Shown one piece after another: positions 44,354-54,333 of a DNA stretch of 64,000 nt. This stretch comes from Sulfuricella sp. (GTDB taxonomy: Bacteria; Pseudomonadota; Gammaproteobacteria; Burkholderiales; Sulfuricellaceae). The stretch covers positions 186,501 to 250,500 of the forward strand of contig JBAZID010000003.1 in assembly GCA_041651995.1 (NCBI GenBank). The letters run 5' to 3'. A program made the position numbers and the translations under genes. The notes below the pieces were generated by a model, which was not told the origin of the DNA, made no database searches, and was given only the letters and a program-made list of their open reading frames with translations. How positions within the stretch are numbered: the stretch's first letter is position 1; every line of letters begins with the position of its first letter.

Positions 44354-46600
44354 ATGCGATTCCGTTTTCCCGTAGTTATCATTGACGAAGATTTCCGCTC
44401 GGAGAATGCGAGCGGCATTGGCGTCCGCGTGCTGGTCAAGGCCATCGAGGAAGAAGGCCTGGAGGTTCTGGGCGCTACCAGCTACGGCGACCTGACTTCA
44501 TTCGCCCAGCAGCAGAGCCGCGCTTCGACATTCATCCTGTCCATCGACGACGAAGAGTTCACCACGCCGGAAGAGGCGGAACACGCAGTGGCCCAGATTC
44601 GCGCCTTTGTCGAGGAGATTCGCCGCCGCAACGCCGAGATCCCGATTTTCCTCTATGGCGAAACACGCACCTCACGCCACATTCCCAACGATGTGCTGAA
44701 GGAATTGCACGGCTTCATTCACATGTTCGAGGATACGCCGGAGTTCATCGCCCGCTACGTGGTGCGCGAGGCCAAGGCTTATCTGGACTCGCTGGCGCCA
44801 CCATTCTTCCGCGCCCTGACCCATTATGCGGCAGATGGCTCCTATTCCTGGCACTGTCCCGGCCACTCCGGTGGCGTAGCCTTTCTCAAGAGCCCGGTGG
44901 GGCAGATGTTCCACCAGTTTTTCGGCGAGAACATGCTACGCGCCGACGTGTGCAATGCAGTGGATGAACTCGGCCAGCTGCTCGACCATACGGGTCCAGT
45001 CGCGGCTTCAGAGCGCAATGCCGCACGGATTTTCAACGCTGACCACCTGTTTTTCGTCACCAACGGCACATCCACCTCCAACAAGATGGTATGGCATTCA
45101 ACCGTGGCGCCGGGCGACGTGGTGGTGGTCGACCGCAACTGCCACAAGTCCATCCTCCACGCCATTATCATGACTGGAGCGATCCCCGTCTTCCTGACCC
45201 CGACGCGTAATCATTACGGCATCATCGGGCCGATCTCGCTGGAAGAATTCAAGTGGGAAAATATCAAGAAAAAAATTGCCGCCAACCCGTTCGCGCGTGA
45301 AGCCAAGGGCTCGCCACGCGTGCTCACCATCACCCAGAGCACTTATGACGGCGTGATCTACAACGTGGAAACCATCAAGAGCATGCTGGACGGCAAAATC
45401 GACACCCTGCATTTCGATGAAGCCTGGCTGCCGCATGCCACGTTTCATGACTTCTACAAGAACATGCACGCCATTGGCAAGGACAGGCCACGCCCCAAGG
45501 AATCCACGATTTTCGCCACCCAGTCCACCCACAAGCTGCTGGCGGGCCTGTCACAAGCCTCGCAGATTCTGGTTCAGGATTCGGATACCGGAAAATTCGA
45601 CCGCGATGTATTCAACGAAGCCTACCTGATGCACACCTCAACCAGTCCGCAATACGCCATCATTGCCTCTTGCGACGTGGCGGCAGCGATGATGGAGCCG
45701 CCCGGCGGCACCGCCCTGGTAGAGGAATCCATTCTCGAAGCACTGGATTTCCGCCGTGCCATGCGCAAGGTGGATGAAGAATTCGGCGATTCGTGGTGGT
45801 TCAAGGTTTGGGGGCCGGACAATCTGGCAGAGGAAGGCATAGGCGACCGCGAAGACTGGATGCTGCGCGACAACGAGCACTGGCACGGCTTCGGCAACCT
45901 GGCACCGGGCTTCAACATGCTGGACCCGATCAAGGCCACCATCATCACGCCGGGACTGAGCATGGAAGGCGGATTCTCCGGGTCCGGCATACCGGCGGGA
46001 GTCGTCACCAAATATCTGGCCGAGCACGGCGTAATCGTGGAAAAAACCGGCCTGTATTCCTTCTTCATCATGTTCACCATCGGCATCACCAAGGGCCGCT
46101 GGAACACCATGCTCACCGAATTGCAGCAATTCAAGGACGATTACGACCGCAACCAGCCGCTGTGGCGCGTGCTGCCGGAATTCGTCGCCAAGCATCCGCG
46201 CTACGAGCGGGTCGGGCTAAAGGACCTGTCGGACAGCATCCACGGCATCTACAAGGCCAACGACATCGCACGCCTCACCACCGAGATGTACCTCTCCAAC
46301 ATGGAGCCGGCGATGAAACCGGCGGACGCCTTCGCCAAAATGGCGCACCGCGAAATCGACCGGGTGGAAATCGACGACCTGGCCGGCCGCGTCACCAGCG
46401 TGCTGCTCACGCCCTATCCACCGGGCATTCCCCTCCTGATCCCGGGCGAACGCTTCAACAACACCATCGTGCGTTATCTCAAGTTCGCACGTGATTTCAA
46501 CGAAAAATTCCCGGGCTTCGAAACCGATATTCACGGACTGGTGCAGGAATCTGTCGATGGCAAGAAGCGCTACTATGTGGATTGCGTGAGACAAGACTAA
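44354..46600 (+). CDS. PLP-dependent arginine/lysine/ornithine decarboxylase
   Basis: A 748-residue fold-type I basic amino-acid decarboxylase. The N-terminal receiver-like wing domain spans about 1-125, the PLP domain follows with the Schiff-base lysine K394 in STHKLLAGLSQAS and the cofactor region HFDEAWLPH, and the C-terminal domain contains LLTPYPPGIPLLIPGER. A strong GAAGGAG leader precedes the ATG. It could decarboxylate arginine, lysine or ornithine for polyamine synthesis or acid stress; the substrate cannot be decided from motifs alone. No antiporter gene adjoins it, which argues against a simple acid-resistance pair. Confidence 0.92.
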   Translation: MRFRFPVVIIDEDFRSENASGIGVRVLVKAIEEEGLEVLGATSYGDLTSFAQQQSRASTFILSIDDEEFTTPEEAEHAVAQIRAFVEEIRRRNAEIPIFLYGETRTSRHIPNDVLKELHGFIHMFEDTPEFIARYVVREAKAYLDSLAPPFFRALTHYAADGSYSWHCPGHSGGVAFLKSPVGQMFHQFFGENMLRADVCNAVDELGQLLDHTGPVAASERNAARIFNADHLFFVTNGTSTSNKMVWHSTVAPGDVVVVDRNCHKSILHAIIMTGAIPVFLTPTRNHYGIIGPISLEEFKWENIKKKIAANPFAREAKGSPRVLTITQSTYDGVIYNVETIKSMLDGKIDTLHFDEAWLPHATFHDFYKNMHAIGKDRPRPKESTIFATQSTHKLLAGLSQASQILVQDSDTGKFDRDVFNEAYLMHTSTSPQYAIIASCDVAAAMMEPPGGTALVEESILEALDFRRAMRKVDEEFGDSWWFKVWGPDNLAEEGIGDREDWMLRDNEHWHGFGNLAPGFNMLDPIKATIITPGLSMEGGFSGSGIPAGVVTKYLAEHGVIVEKTGLYSFFIMFTIGITKGRWNTMLTELQQFKDDYDRNQPLWRVLPEFVAKHPRYERVGLKDLSDSIHGIYKANDIARLTTEMYLSNMEPAMKPADAFAKMAHREIDRVEIDDLAGRVTSVLLTPYPPGIPLLIPGERFNNTIVRYLKFARDFNEKFPGFETDIHGLVQESVDGKKRYYVDCVRQD

Positions 46601-46673
46601 TCGCCGCCGCCAAGCCAGACAGAAGCAGAAAATCGCCATGAAACGCACTCACGGGGCGGGCATCTTTCTGCTC

Positions 46674-46860
46674 TAGGGAAGTGCTGATTTAATCGTCATT
46701 GCCCCTCGGGATTCCGATCCACTACGAGCTGAAGCCCGTGTGGAATCGTACACAAGGAGCGAAGCGCCGAAGCAATCTGTAACTTATTGATTGCCAAAGA
46801 ACAAGATTGCTTCGCTACGCTCGCAATGACGGGGCTACGGAACAAATCAGCGCTTCCTTA
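46674..46860. mobile_element. MITE-like element with terminal inverted repeats, containing a palindromic repeat
   Basis: Near-identical 14-bp terminal inverted repeats, GGAAGTGCTGATTT (46677-46690) and AAATCAGCGCTTCC (46844-46857), are flanked by TA on both sides. Between them is a second copy (46694-46831) of the GTCATTGC...AGATTGCTTCG palindrome that is also found at 1423-1498. The left arm of that copy is interrupted by about 50 bp. No transposase frame is present. The element fills the gap between the decarboxylase and pilE genes. Confidence 0.65.
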
Positions 46861-46907
46861 ACGGGTACAGGCCGACAGCCCGGGATAAAATGTGCCGGAT
46901 CAATAAT

Positions 46908-46930
46908 CCTGATATTTCAGGTTTATCAGG
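46908..46930 (-). terminator. possible terminator after pilE
   Basis: CCTGATA (46908-46914) and TATCAGG (46924-46930) form a 7-bp stem just beyond the pilE stop, with a weak T-rich tail (ATTATTG) on the minus strand. It is a candidate only. Confidence 0.35.
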
Positions 46931-46937
46931 CCCCTCA

Positions 46938-47372
46938 TCACCAACACTGCCCCGTCCCGGTAGCAGCCTTGGCCCCGGTATTGGTGATGCTCAAGGTGCC
47001 GCACACGTCAGATGACTGTGCGTTTTTTGGCGCCGCACTCAGAGTAAAGCTTTGTTGGGCAGACGCAGAAATCGTCAGATCATAGTACCTGGTGGCGCCG
47101 TCCCTGGGTGTTTCCGTAAACGGCAATGCAACTGCTGCGCCACCACTGGTTTGGTCGTAGCGGTTGGAAAGCGTGTAATTGCGCTCCATAAACTGTACCA
47201 GTTCAAGCAACGCAGACCTGGCGTCAGCGCGACGAGACTTCCGCACGCTGTCCTGATAGGAGGGGTAGGCAATGGCGGCAAGGATACCGACCACCGCCAC
47301 CACAATCATCAGCTCGATCAAGGTAAAGCCCTTGGCGGCATGAGTTGATCGGCTCGACCTTGGATTCTTCAT
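46938..47372 (-). CDS. pilE: type IV pilin PilE
   Basis: Minor or major pilin of 144 residues. The leader MKNPRSSRSTHAAKG is cut after Gly15 by PilD, exposing the methylated Phe of FTLIELMIVVAVVGILAAIAYPSYQ. Glu5 is present. Two cysteines near the end (VCGTL and the terminal GQCW) can form the D-region disulphide. GGGAGG precedes the ATG. It is the last gene of the minor-pilin operon, in the position of PilE in Pseudomonas. Confidence 0.93.
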   Translation of the reverse strand: MKNPRSSRSTHAAKGFTLIELMIVVAVVGILAAIAYPSYQDSVRKSRRADARSALLELVQFMERNYTLSNRYDQTSGGAAVALPFTETPRDGATRYYDLTISASAQQSFTLSAAPKNAQSSDVCGTLSITNTGAKAATGTGQCW

Positions 47373-47422
47373 AACTTGTTAACCTCCCTTTAGGGGAAAC
47401 ATTAGCGATTCCCCGTCTTGTA

Positions 47423-50400
47423 TTACTGAATAATCTCGCGCCAGGCAATTCGCCCAGGAGGTTCACAGCTTTCCGGGGTTTTGATCACGGCACCAGTTGA
47501 ACTACTGGCATATTTGTATTCACATGGCTTATCTTTGTCTTTTCCTCCATCTTTGTTCCTAACCACGGTAGGGGTGGTAATGATGCCGCCTTCTGCGGGT
47601 TTGATACCGCCTGCTGCCACCGTGCCTTCCGTAGTGCCGGTCAACAGGTCCGCGGAATCAAACGTCCCTTCTCCCGTCTTGTCGAATGGAGACACACCCA
47701 GTCGATTACCGGTCAGGGCATCCAGTTCCATCAGCCAGGAGCTACCCCCCGCCAGGCAGGGCGTATTGGATGGAATAAGGGTGGGGAACACAATCCGGTC
47801 ATTGCGCAGCAAAGGATTATAGGCAATGCGCTCGCCCGGATCTGTTGCTACGGCCTGCGCGGGAAAGTCCATGTACCAGCCATAGTAGGTGGCCCAGTCA
47901 ACGGCGGGGTTAAAAGCCTTGGTGGTCACGCGGTAACTATGGGTCAACATTGCCCCGGCCGTCTGTGTGAAGGTTTGTGTTTCCTTTATCAACTGTTCCT
48001 TGAGCTGGCTGCGACCCGTCACAGTCGTGGTTCCATCCTTGTCCCACACACCGTAAAAGCTTTGCGTGCTGTAGGTGGTGGTATCCGCATTTTCCAGATA
48101 CTTGCCAGTGCCGAACAATACCATCGCCCCGCCAAGAGTATGCTGCTTCATCTGGGGCGCGGTAGTAATTGGCTGCCGGTTGTTGCCACTGTCTTTTGCG
48201 ACATACAAGGGCGTACTACCGCCAAATGCGACATTCCAGGCGTTTTGGTTAGTCGAGGTAACATCGAATTTCCACAAATTGCCTTTCAGATCTCCGGCAT
48301 AAACGAAATCCACCACGCCATCATCATTGATATCGTATGGCATGGGTGTAGAAAGCCCGTTATCCGGCCCGGCATTATCCGCCACCAGCTTGATGTAATC
48401 CGAGCCCAGCGTCCAGGTGCCACCCGTATGATCGAGGAAGAAGATGAACAATGCGGCCTTGCCGTTATCGCTGTTATAGCCGTTATTGACGATCAGCGCC
48501 CACTTGCCGTTGTACATCCTGACGATCTGTTGCGAGATCCCCTTGAAGGGCGGGTAAGTCGGCTGGACATGGGTATAACCCAGATCGCCGTCATTGCTGC
48601 TGGTGAATTCCCACATCACGATAGTGCCCGCATTGCCTTCCGAAAAAGTGGAGGGATCGGTGATGTCGAGTGCGTAGATAGCACGCCCGCCCCAGTTCAG
48701 CCCCCCCACCAGCACGGTTTTCCAGACTCCACTATTGAGTTCAATATCGTTCACCATCGGGGTGCCATCGACAAAATACTGGTGCGCATAGCTCTGGCCG
48801 GTGAGCTTGCTCAGATTGGAATAGACCACGCTGGGCACGTAGGCAATTTTCTCCTCGCCCGTCGCCGCATCGAAACCATGCAGCATGCCGTCGTTCGCAC
48901 CCGCATAGATCATCGGATTGCGGCTCAAGTTGTCAACTCTGAACTGCTTATAAGTCGCACCGCCCCAGCCTGCCTCAGGAACACCTACGTAAACCGGACT
49001 GGAATTGACAATATCCCCGAGTTTGCTTTCGGTGCGTTCACGGAATTTCCCTGCGGATTTGCCTTCATTCGCTGCACTGCCACGTAAATAATCAACGCGC
49101 AGGGAACCCAGGCTGTCTGTTACCCCCAGCTCATTCTTGTTGAGCCAGTCCATCTGGGTTGTATCCGCCTGTACTGAAATGGCTGCCCAGGTAAACGGAA
49201 TACCGTCCCTGGTATCCAGACCCGTGGTAATGATATTGCGGCTACCGGTCTGGCCATTGATGACAGAGCCGGCATCCCATGCTTCCGGCTCAATCACGTC
49301 ACCGGTTATGGGGTCAAGGTCAAGCGCCCGTAACTGACCACTCCAGAAATTACTGTTGAAACGGGCCTGATAAATACGGCTTCCCGTTTGCAGCGAAGTC
49401 GAGTTGGTTGCCACCGAAGACGCGGAAGATTCATTGAGCATGGCCCGGAATGCCTTATCCAGCGCTGTTTCCAGGGCATTGGGGTTGGTCACCTGGAAGA
49501 AATTATCCGGTATGCCATCGTGCCCATCAGTGCCATCGGCTTTTTTGCTGTCCCATTCATCCACCAGATCGGGCTTGTTGTTGGTGGTGAGTTTTTCTTC
49601 CTTGAAGCCGCCATACTTGGCTGCATAGGAGAGGGGGTCCTGCATTACGCCGGCCGTGGTGCCGGAAGGCGTGTAAGTGACAGATGTAGCGCCATCACCT
49701 GGTGCACAACTGCTACATCCGCCGCTGGCATTGATGTGAGTCAAATCACCTGTGACGGTGACAGGGGTGGGGTCGGTATAGGAGAAACCTTCAATACCAG
49801 AATGAAAGTGAGGGCCATCCTTGGTGGTGCCGCTGACCGCATACCCAAAGCCAAAATCCATATTTGTGGACTCGGCCACCACATCGGTGGTGATGGTGAT
49901 GGTATTGTCAATATTGACCTGGTATTTGATGCGGCCCCACATGTCCTGGTCGTAGTCGCCGCCCTGCTCGCTGTCTTCCCAGTTAACATAAAAGGCGCCA
50001 CTCCCTGCTGCACCGCACATGCCGCCGCTTTCTTTGGTGATGGTTGTTATGGTTGTGGAGGAAGCGCCGATGGGAATCTGGCAAATAATCTTGAAATCCA
50101 CCAACGCTCCGCCGCCATAGCCCTTACCGACGTTGGTTACATCCAGCCGGCCAGCCGGCATGATGGTGACTGATCCGGTGCCAACTGGTACAGTGATTTT
50201 TGGCACGTTGGTTGCCAGTGAAATGCCGTAGGTACTGACTTTCAGTGACTTCAAATCAGTAGATAACATATCCGGAAAATCCGTACTCGGACGGATACGA
50301 TTGATATGGGCATGGTAAGCCACCCCGGACATGAGGTATGAGCCCTCGATACCTGCACCTTCCGGGCAGATACCGTAAATACTGCCCAGCGAGGCAAAGG

Positions 50401-52381
50401 CCTTGTCGGAACAGATATCGTTGTTGAGTGTCCCGCTATTGCCAACATAACCGTGGGTAATACCTTCCTCGCTTCCCACCGTGTTAGTGTCGGTCACGGC
50501 ATTGGACCCGACATCAGCGGCGACAGTCATCTGGTCCTTGTCATAGGAAGACGCACTGGCGTTGAAATTGAGGACATTGAGCGGCGCGCAGTAGTTGGTG
50601 TTGCTCAATGGGTCGACCCAGGCTGCGGTAGTCAGGCCGCTGATGAGTGCCGAATCGTTGGCGTTGAAAGTGGCTGTGACTGCCTTGCCGGCCAGATAGC
50701 GCAAGGACTCGGCATACATTTCAGCCATCGGGTTACCCCATGTCAGGCAGGTTCCTTCCGTCAGCGAGGTTTCACCCCAGGCACAGAAAGTGCTGCCGCT
50801 GGTACCGTCCACCGCATAAGTGCCATCGCCGTAGCTGTAGCCATACATACGCATTTTGTTCAGGTTGTTGATAATGTTGCCACCGGCAGGCAAGACAAAA
50901 GTGCCATCCGTAGCGGTGTTGATCTCGTCGGATAAGGACCCGGCATTCTTGCGCAGCACGCCCCCCGATTTGTTCTTGCTGTAGGAACCCGTCATCAGCC
51001 CGAATTTGAGCAGGCCTTTTTCACCGTAGTATTGCAACAGACCGATTGGCTTGTAGTTTCCGCTTGGATAGCTGGCGCATTTCTCATCTCCCAGCGCCGT
51101 GCTGTCGCAGGCTTTCACGCGCACGATATAGTCGCTGTTGGCTGCGTTCGCGCCATTGGCGATACGGCCGCTGGATACCGTCGTTTTGTTGGGCCCCAGG
51201 GAACTGGCGTAACTTCCGCTCAAGGCGGCCCGATTGCCGTTGGTTCTCGTGACCCCTATGGCATTCGTTGCTTCAGCCGGGCTGGTCACCTCTTCCCGCC
51301 AGTAGCACTGCCAGCGCTCGTTGGCGTTCCACAGGGAAAAATTGCCCTTGGCCACACGCAACAGCGGCGGATTGGTATTGGTCTGGGATTTCCTTTGCGG
51401 GTCGGTCGTGGCTCCCAGCGTGGCATTGCACATCGTCAGGCCGGTCTGGGTCCAGTTGAATATTTTCCAGCTGGTCTTGCTGCTACCGAGGCCGGGGCCA
51501 GCCGCTTTTTCAACAGCCACCTCGATACTCCCGCCAGCGCAAGAACTTGTGCCCGCAGCGATGCCGTCGTACATGGTAATGCCTGTACCATTGACGCAGC
51601 CCACTGCGCCCACCATGTAATTGTTCGGATCGGCTGCATCCTCGATCAATACCTGATCGCCATAGGAAAAAGCGGTAGTGGAAGACACTGCAAAAACCTT
51701 GTTGCCAGTACCAATACTCACACTGCTGCCGCTGGTAACGGCTGCGGGTGTGGCATCCGGATTAAACGGGGTCAGCGCATTGATCGCCGGATAGCGCTGC
51801 GCCCAGGTTTCTGACGTCCCCAATGGTTTAAGATCCATTGCCTGGGCAATGACCGGGTTGTAATACTTGGCCCAGGAGTGGGCATCCGTGGGAAGATAAA
51901 CGCGCTCCAGAACGGTAATTCCCGCGGCACCCGTTCCATCGGTCGAACGCAGCCCGCCATAGAGCAGCTTGCGCACGGCATCCATGCGCGACATGCTGGC
52001 CCAGTTGAGGAAATTGCCGTGCCAGTTGCCGCTGCAGGCAGCAGGCTTGGTGCCAGTGTATGAGGCGGCCACGGGAACGAAGCGAAGGTCGGTACTGCTG
52101 TAGGTATAGCACTTGTAGCTGTCAAAATAGCCGTAATAGTCGATGGTATGCTTGTAGGTGGTATCGATATAGCCATCGCCATCCAGGTCGGAGTAATCGT
52201 TGTAGGCCTTCTGATACAGGTTCTGGTCCTTGGTGACATTCAGCATGACAATCGGCGGAACGGCGGCACCCACATAAAGCGGCCCGGCAGGAATGGTCAT
52301 GGCGGCCTGGCCAAGGGATGCAATTCCAGCAAGGAGAGCAAAAAGGATGCCGGCAATATATCGGTTCAGGGCGGGCTTCAT
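47423..52381 (-). CDS. pilY1: type IV pilus tip adhesin/assembly protein PilY1
   Basis: A 1652-residue secreted protein with a signal peptide (to about residue 27). The N-terminal part has a DLDGDGYID Ca-binding-like loop (about 65-73) and the motif NWHGNFLNWASMSRMDAVRKL in two adjoining halves. It lacks an obvious von Willebrand A domain. The C-terminal third (about 1090-1560) is the PilY1 beta-propeller, with INDGMLHGFDAATGEEK-like and GGLNWGGRAIYALD blades and the regulatory Ca site DINDDGVVDFVYAGDL (about 1349-1364). It should sit at the pilus tip and control extension, retraction and adhesion. It lies 4 bp downstream of pilX and upstream of pilE. Confidence 0.93.
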   Translation of the reverse strand: MKPALNRYIAGILFALLAGIASLGQAAMTIPAGPLYVGAAVPPIVMLNVTKDQNLYQKAYNDYSDLDGDGYIDTTYKHTIDYYGYFDSYKCYTYSSTDLRFVPVAASYTGTKPAACSGNWHGNFLNWASMSRMDAVRKLLYGGLRSTDGTGAAGITVLERVYLPTDAHSWAKYYNPVIAQAMDLKPLGTSETWAQRYPAINALTPFNPDATPAAVTSGSSVSIGTGNKVFAVSSTTAFSYGDQVLIEDAADPNNYMVGAVGCVNGTGITMYDGIAAGTSSCAGGSIEVAVEKAAGPGLGSSKTSWKIFNWTQTGLTMCNATLGATTDPQRKSQTNTNPPLLRVAKGNFSLWNANERWQCYWREEVTSPAEATNAIGVTRTNGNRAALSGSYASSLGPNKTTVSSGRIANGANAANSDYIVRVKACDSTALGDEKCASYPSGNYKPIGLLQYYGEKGLLKFGLMTGSYSKNKSGGVLRKNAGSLSDEINTATDGTFVLPAGGNIINNLNKMRMYGYSYGDGTYAVDGTSGSTFCAWGETSLTEGTCLTWGNPMAEMYAESLRYLAGKAVTATFNANDSALISGLTTAAWVDPLSNTNYCAPLNVLNFNASASSYDKDQMTVAADVGSNAVTDTNTVGSEEGITHGYVGNSGTLNNDICSDKAFASLGSIYGICPEGAGIEGSYLMSGVAYHAHINRIRPSTDFPDMLSTDLKSLKVSTYGISLATNVPKITVPVGTGSVTIMPAGRLDVTNVGKGYGGGALVDFKIICQIPIGASSTTITTITKESGGMCGAAGSGAFYVNWEDSEQGGDYDQDMWGRIKYQVNIDNTITITTDVVAESTNMDFGFGYAVSGTTKDGPHFHSGIEGFSYTDPTPVTVTGDLTHINASGGCSSCAPGDGATSVTYTPSGTTAGVMQDPLSYAAKYGGFKEEKLTTNNKPDLVDEWDSKKADGTDGHDGIPDNFFQVTNPNALETALDKAFRAMLNESSASSVATNSTSLQTGSRIYQARFNSNFWSGQLRALDLDPITGDVIEPEAWDAGSVINGQTGSRNIITTGLDTRDGIPFTWAAISVQADTTQMDWLNKNELGVTDSLGSLRVDYLRGSAANEGKSAGKFRERTESKLGDIVNSSPVYVGVPEAGWGGATYKQFRVDNLSRNPMIYAGANDGMLHGFDAATGEEKIAYVPSVVYSNLSKLTGQSYAHQYFVDGTPMVNDIELNSGVWKTVLVGGLNWGGRAIYALDITDPSTFSEGNAGTIVMWEFTSSNDGDLGYTHVQPTYPPFKGISQQIVRMYNGKWALIVNNGYNSDNGKAALFIFFLDHTGGTWTLGSDYIKLVADNAGPDNGLSTPMPYDINDDGVVDFVYAGDLKGNLWKFDVTSTNQNAWNVAFGGSTPLYVAKDSGNNRQPITTAPQMKQHTLGGAMVLFGTGKYLENADTTTYSTQSFYGVWDKDGTTTVTGRSQLKEQLIKETQTFTQTAGAMLTHSYRVTTKAFNPAVDWATYYGWYMDFPAQAVATDPGERIAYNPLLRNDRIVFPTLIPSNTPCLAGGSSWLMELDALTGNRLGVSPFDKTGEGTFDSADLLTGTTEGTVAAGGIKPAEGGIITTPTVVRNKDGGKDKDKPCEYKYASSSTGAVIKTPESCEPPGRIAWREIIQ

Positions 52382-52385
52382 GATG

Positions 52386-53018
52386 TTACTCCTTGTAAAC
52401 TTCCTGTAAGGTCACCTGGGTATTGGCGTTGGCGCCATAGCCGCGCGCCGTGATGCGGTAATAGTTCACTTCCTGTTTCCGGTAGGGCTCGATCAGGTAG
52501 CGCGGTTGCTGGCTGACAGAGGGAAGCGCGGGTGCCGCGCTATAGGTGCCATAAGCCACACTGGGGGCAGCACTAAGACTGAAATCAGTGTAGACAGGAT
52601 GGCCTGCAGGCCGTTCTACACAGGCAATGCCAGGGGCATTAATTATACAGCACAAGCCGTCAGTGCATGTGGCATCAGCGCCGGTCTTTCCGGAAATACA
52701 GCCAAAGGTTCGTTGCGTGCTGGCGATTGTTCCATCGATTTCCCGGCACAGGATATCTCTCTCGGCATCGCGCAATGCGGCTTCCGCTGCCTGTAGCGCA
52801 ATATTCCGGTCGCGCGCGTTGCCTGACATGCGCTCTTCCATGGTGCTAGTCTGCATCGCGGTAACGCCAAGCAGGGTCAGGATAACGAGGAAAATCAATC
52901 CCGTAACCAGTGCTGCGCCGGACTGCAAGCCGGCAACTGGTGTGGCTTGACGCGCCAGCTGGAAACCCATTTGTTCAGCATTCCATGATGGCGAGGACAA
53001 TAAGTTTTGGCGAATCAT
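52386..53018 (-). CDS. pilX: minor pilin PilX
   Basis: A 210-residue PilX-type protein. A longer N-terminal segment (about 34 residues) precedes SGAALVTGLIFLVILTLLGVTAMQT, the PilX-type hydrophobic helix without the canonical Glu5. AEAALRDAERDI follows, as is typical of the family. Several cysteines lie in the middle (CISGKTGADATCTDGLCC). It primes pilus assembly with PilV, PilW and PilY1, to which it is linked by a 4-bp gap. The ATG about 17 codons downstream (MGFQLARQ) is an alternative start. Confidence 0.9.
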   Translation of the reverse strand: MIRQNLLSSPSWNAEQMGFQLARQATPVAGLQSGAALVTGLIFLVILTLLGVTAMQTSTMEERMSGNARDRNIALQAAEAALRDAERDILCREIDGTIASTQRTFGCISGKTGADATCTDGLCCIINAPGIACVERPAGHPVYTDFSLSAAPSVAYGTYSAAPALPSVSQQPRYLIEPYRKQEVNYYRITARGYGANANTQVTLQEVYKE

Positions 53019-53038
53019 GATTTCTTCCAGTCCCGGGA

Positions 53039-53794
53039 CTACGAAGTACGGTTACGCAAATTGTAAGTGGCGCTGAAGGCACGCCGGATACGCCAGTCAG
53101 TTGCGGTGACCAAGTTGCCATTGCAATCAATATAGGTCTGCTTCTGGGGAGCGAGGCTATCTTCGCTCGAGCGTATCAGTACACATAGCCGCACCGAACT
53201 GACATTAGCCATTACAGCAGTTCCCGCCACAACATATTTACTGCCGTCACCATAAAGGATTTGCATGTCTTCGACATCATCCAGCATCACTTGCGATGCC
53301 GCGCTGCCATTTCCGAGGCAAATCAACTGCTTGCTGGCGTTGATGGAAAATGCATTCACCGCCCGGCCGCCCGGTGCGGCGGCATTGAGACAATCGGTGA
53401 CCGCATCGTAACTGACCGTGATGCTGTCCGGAGTCCCGTTTGTGCCTGTGATCGCGGTGCCACTAAAACTGATGGCGGAGGGAGCCGCATATATCGGGGC
53501 GGGAGGTGCAAACGAAATATTGGTATAGCCTGCTTCACGGATGTTGCGGCCCAGCAGTTCCATGGCGAAACGGCCATTTTCCTGCAGGCGGGAGAGATTG
53601 TCCTGGGAGCGGTAAGTCTGCTTGGCGCCAACGAAGAGTGTGCCGATCACGGCGACAAGAAAAAGACCAATAGTCATGGCAACCATCAGTTCCACCAGCG
53701 TCAGGCCGGATTCTTTGCTCTTTTCCCGATAAGTGGTCATTGGCATTTTATTGGGCTCAGCCTGGAAAACGAGATTCAAAATGTCAGATTTCAT
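53039..53794 (-). CDS. pilW: minor pilin PilW
   Basis: A 251-residue pseudopilin-like protein. From the ATG at 53794, which overlaps the pilV stop (ATGA), the leader ends at Gly30 before LTLVELMVAMTIGLFLVAVIG, with Glu5 present. The later part contains ENGRFAMELLGRNIREAGY, characteristic of PilW. ATG codons nearer the cleavage site (MPMTTYREKSKESG) are alternatives. It is part of the minor-pilin priming complex. Confidence 0.92.
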   Translation of the reverse strand: MKSDILNLVFQAEPNKMPMTTYREKSKESGLTLVELMVAMTIGLFLVAVIGTLFVGAKQTYRSQDNLSRLQENGRFAMELLGRNIREAGYTNISFAPPAPIYAAPSAISFSGTAITGTNGTPDSITVSYDAVTDCLNAAAPGGRAVNAFSINASKQLICLGNGSAASQVMLDDVEDMQILYGDGSKYVVAGTAVMANVSSVRLCVLIRSSEDSLAPQKQTYIDCNGNLVTATDWRIRRAFSATYNLRNRTS

Positions 53795-54315
53795 GGCGCC
53801 ACCCATACATCGAAATTGCGCGAAATGGTGCCATTGGTCGCGCACCCGGTTTCTCCCGTGGTGCACTTTTCAGACCAGCTGACCCTGACGCAGAAGCGGT
53901 TGCTCGCGGCATTCAGGGTTGCACAATCCGCATTGGCGCGATAGACGCTACCACTGCCCCCGGGAAGCAGGGCCGCATTGGCGGTATTCCAGGCAAAGCG
54001 GTCATACTGCGCCATTTGGGATGAATCGCAGCCAGTCGATATGCAACTGGGGTCCGATCCAACGCCGGTGGCAATACTGTTGTAAGAACCGGCTCCGACC
54101 CCCGTCATGTTGGCCCGCATCCGGTCAGCCATGTCGTAGGCCTGCTGGGTAGCAATCGAGCGCAGATAGGCCGTCTGGTTGCTTTTCAGCCCGACAGCCT
54201 GTAACCCGGCCAAGCCCAGGAGCCCAAACGAAATCACTAGAATGGCAATCAGCACCTCCAGCATGGAGAAGCCATCTTGTCGTTTCTGTTGCGGCAATCG
54301 CATCCCGGCATACAT
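53791..54315 (-). CDS. pilV: minor pilin PilV
   Basis: A 174-residue minor pilin. The leader MYAGMRLPQQKRQDG is cut after Gly15 before FSMLEVLIAILVISFGLLGLAGLQ. QTAYLRSIATQQAYDMADRMRAN is typical of PilV. The ATG at 54315 has AAGGAAGG nine bases upstream, which favours it over the TTG at 54324. Four cysteines lie in the C-terminal half. It overlaps pilW by four bases. Confidence 0.93.
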   Translation of the reverse strand: MYAGMRLPQQKRQDGFSMLEVLIAILVISFGLLGLAGLQAVGLKSNQTAYLRSIATQQAYDMADRMRANMTGVGAGSYNSIATGVGSDPSCISTGCDSSQMAQYDRFAWNTANAALLPGGSGSVYRANADCATLNAASNRFCVRVSWSEKCTTGETGCATNGTISRNFDVWVAP

Positions 54316-54333
54316 AACTGGCAACCTTCCTTG

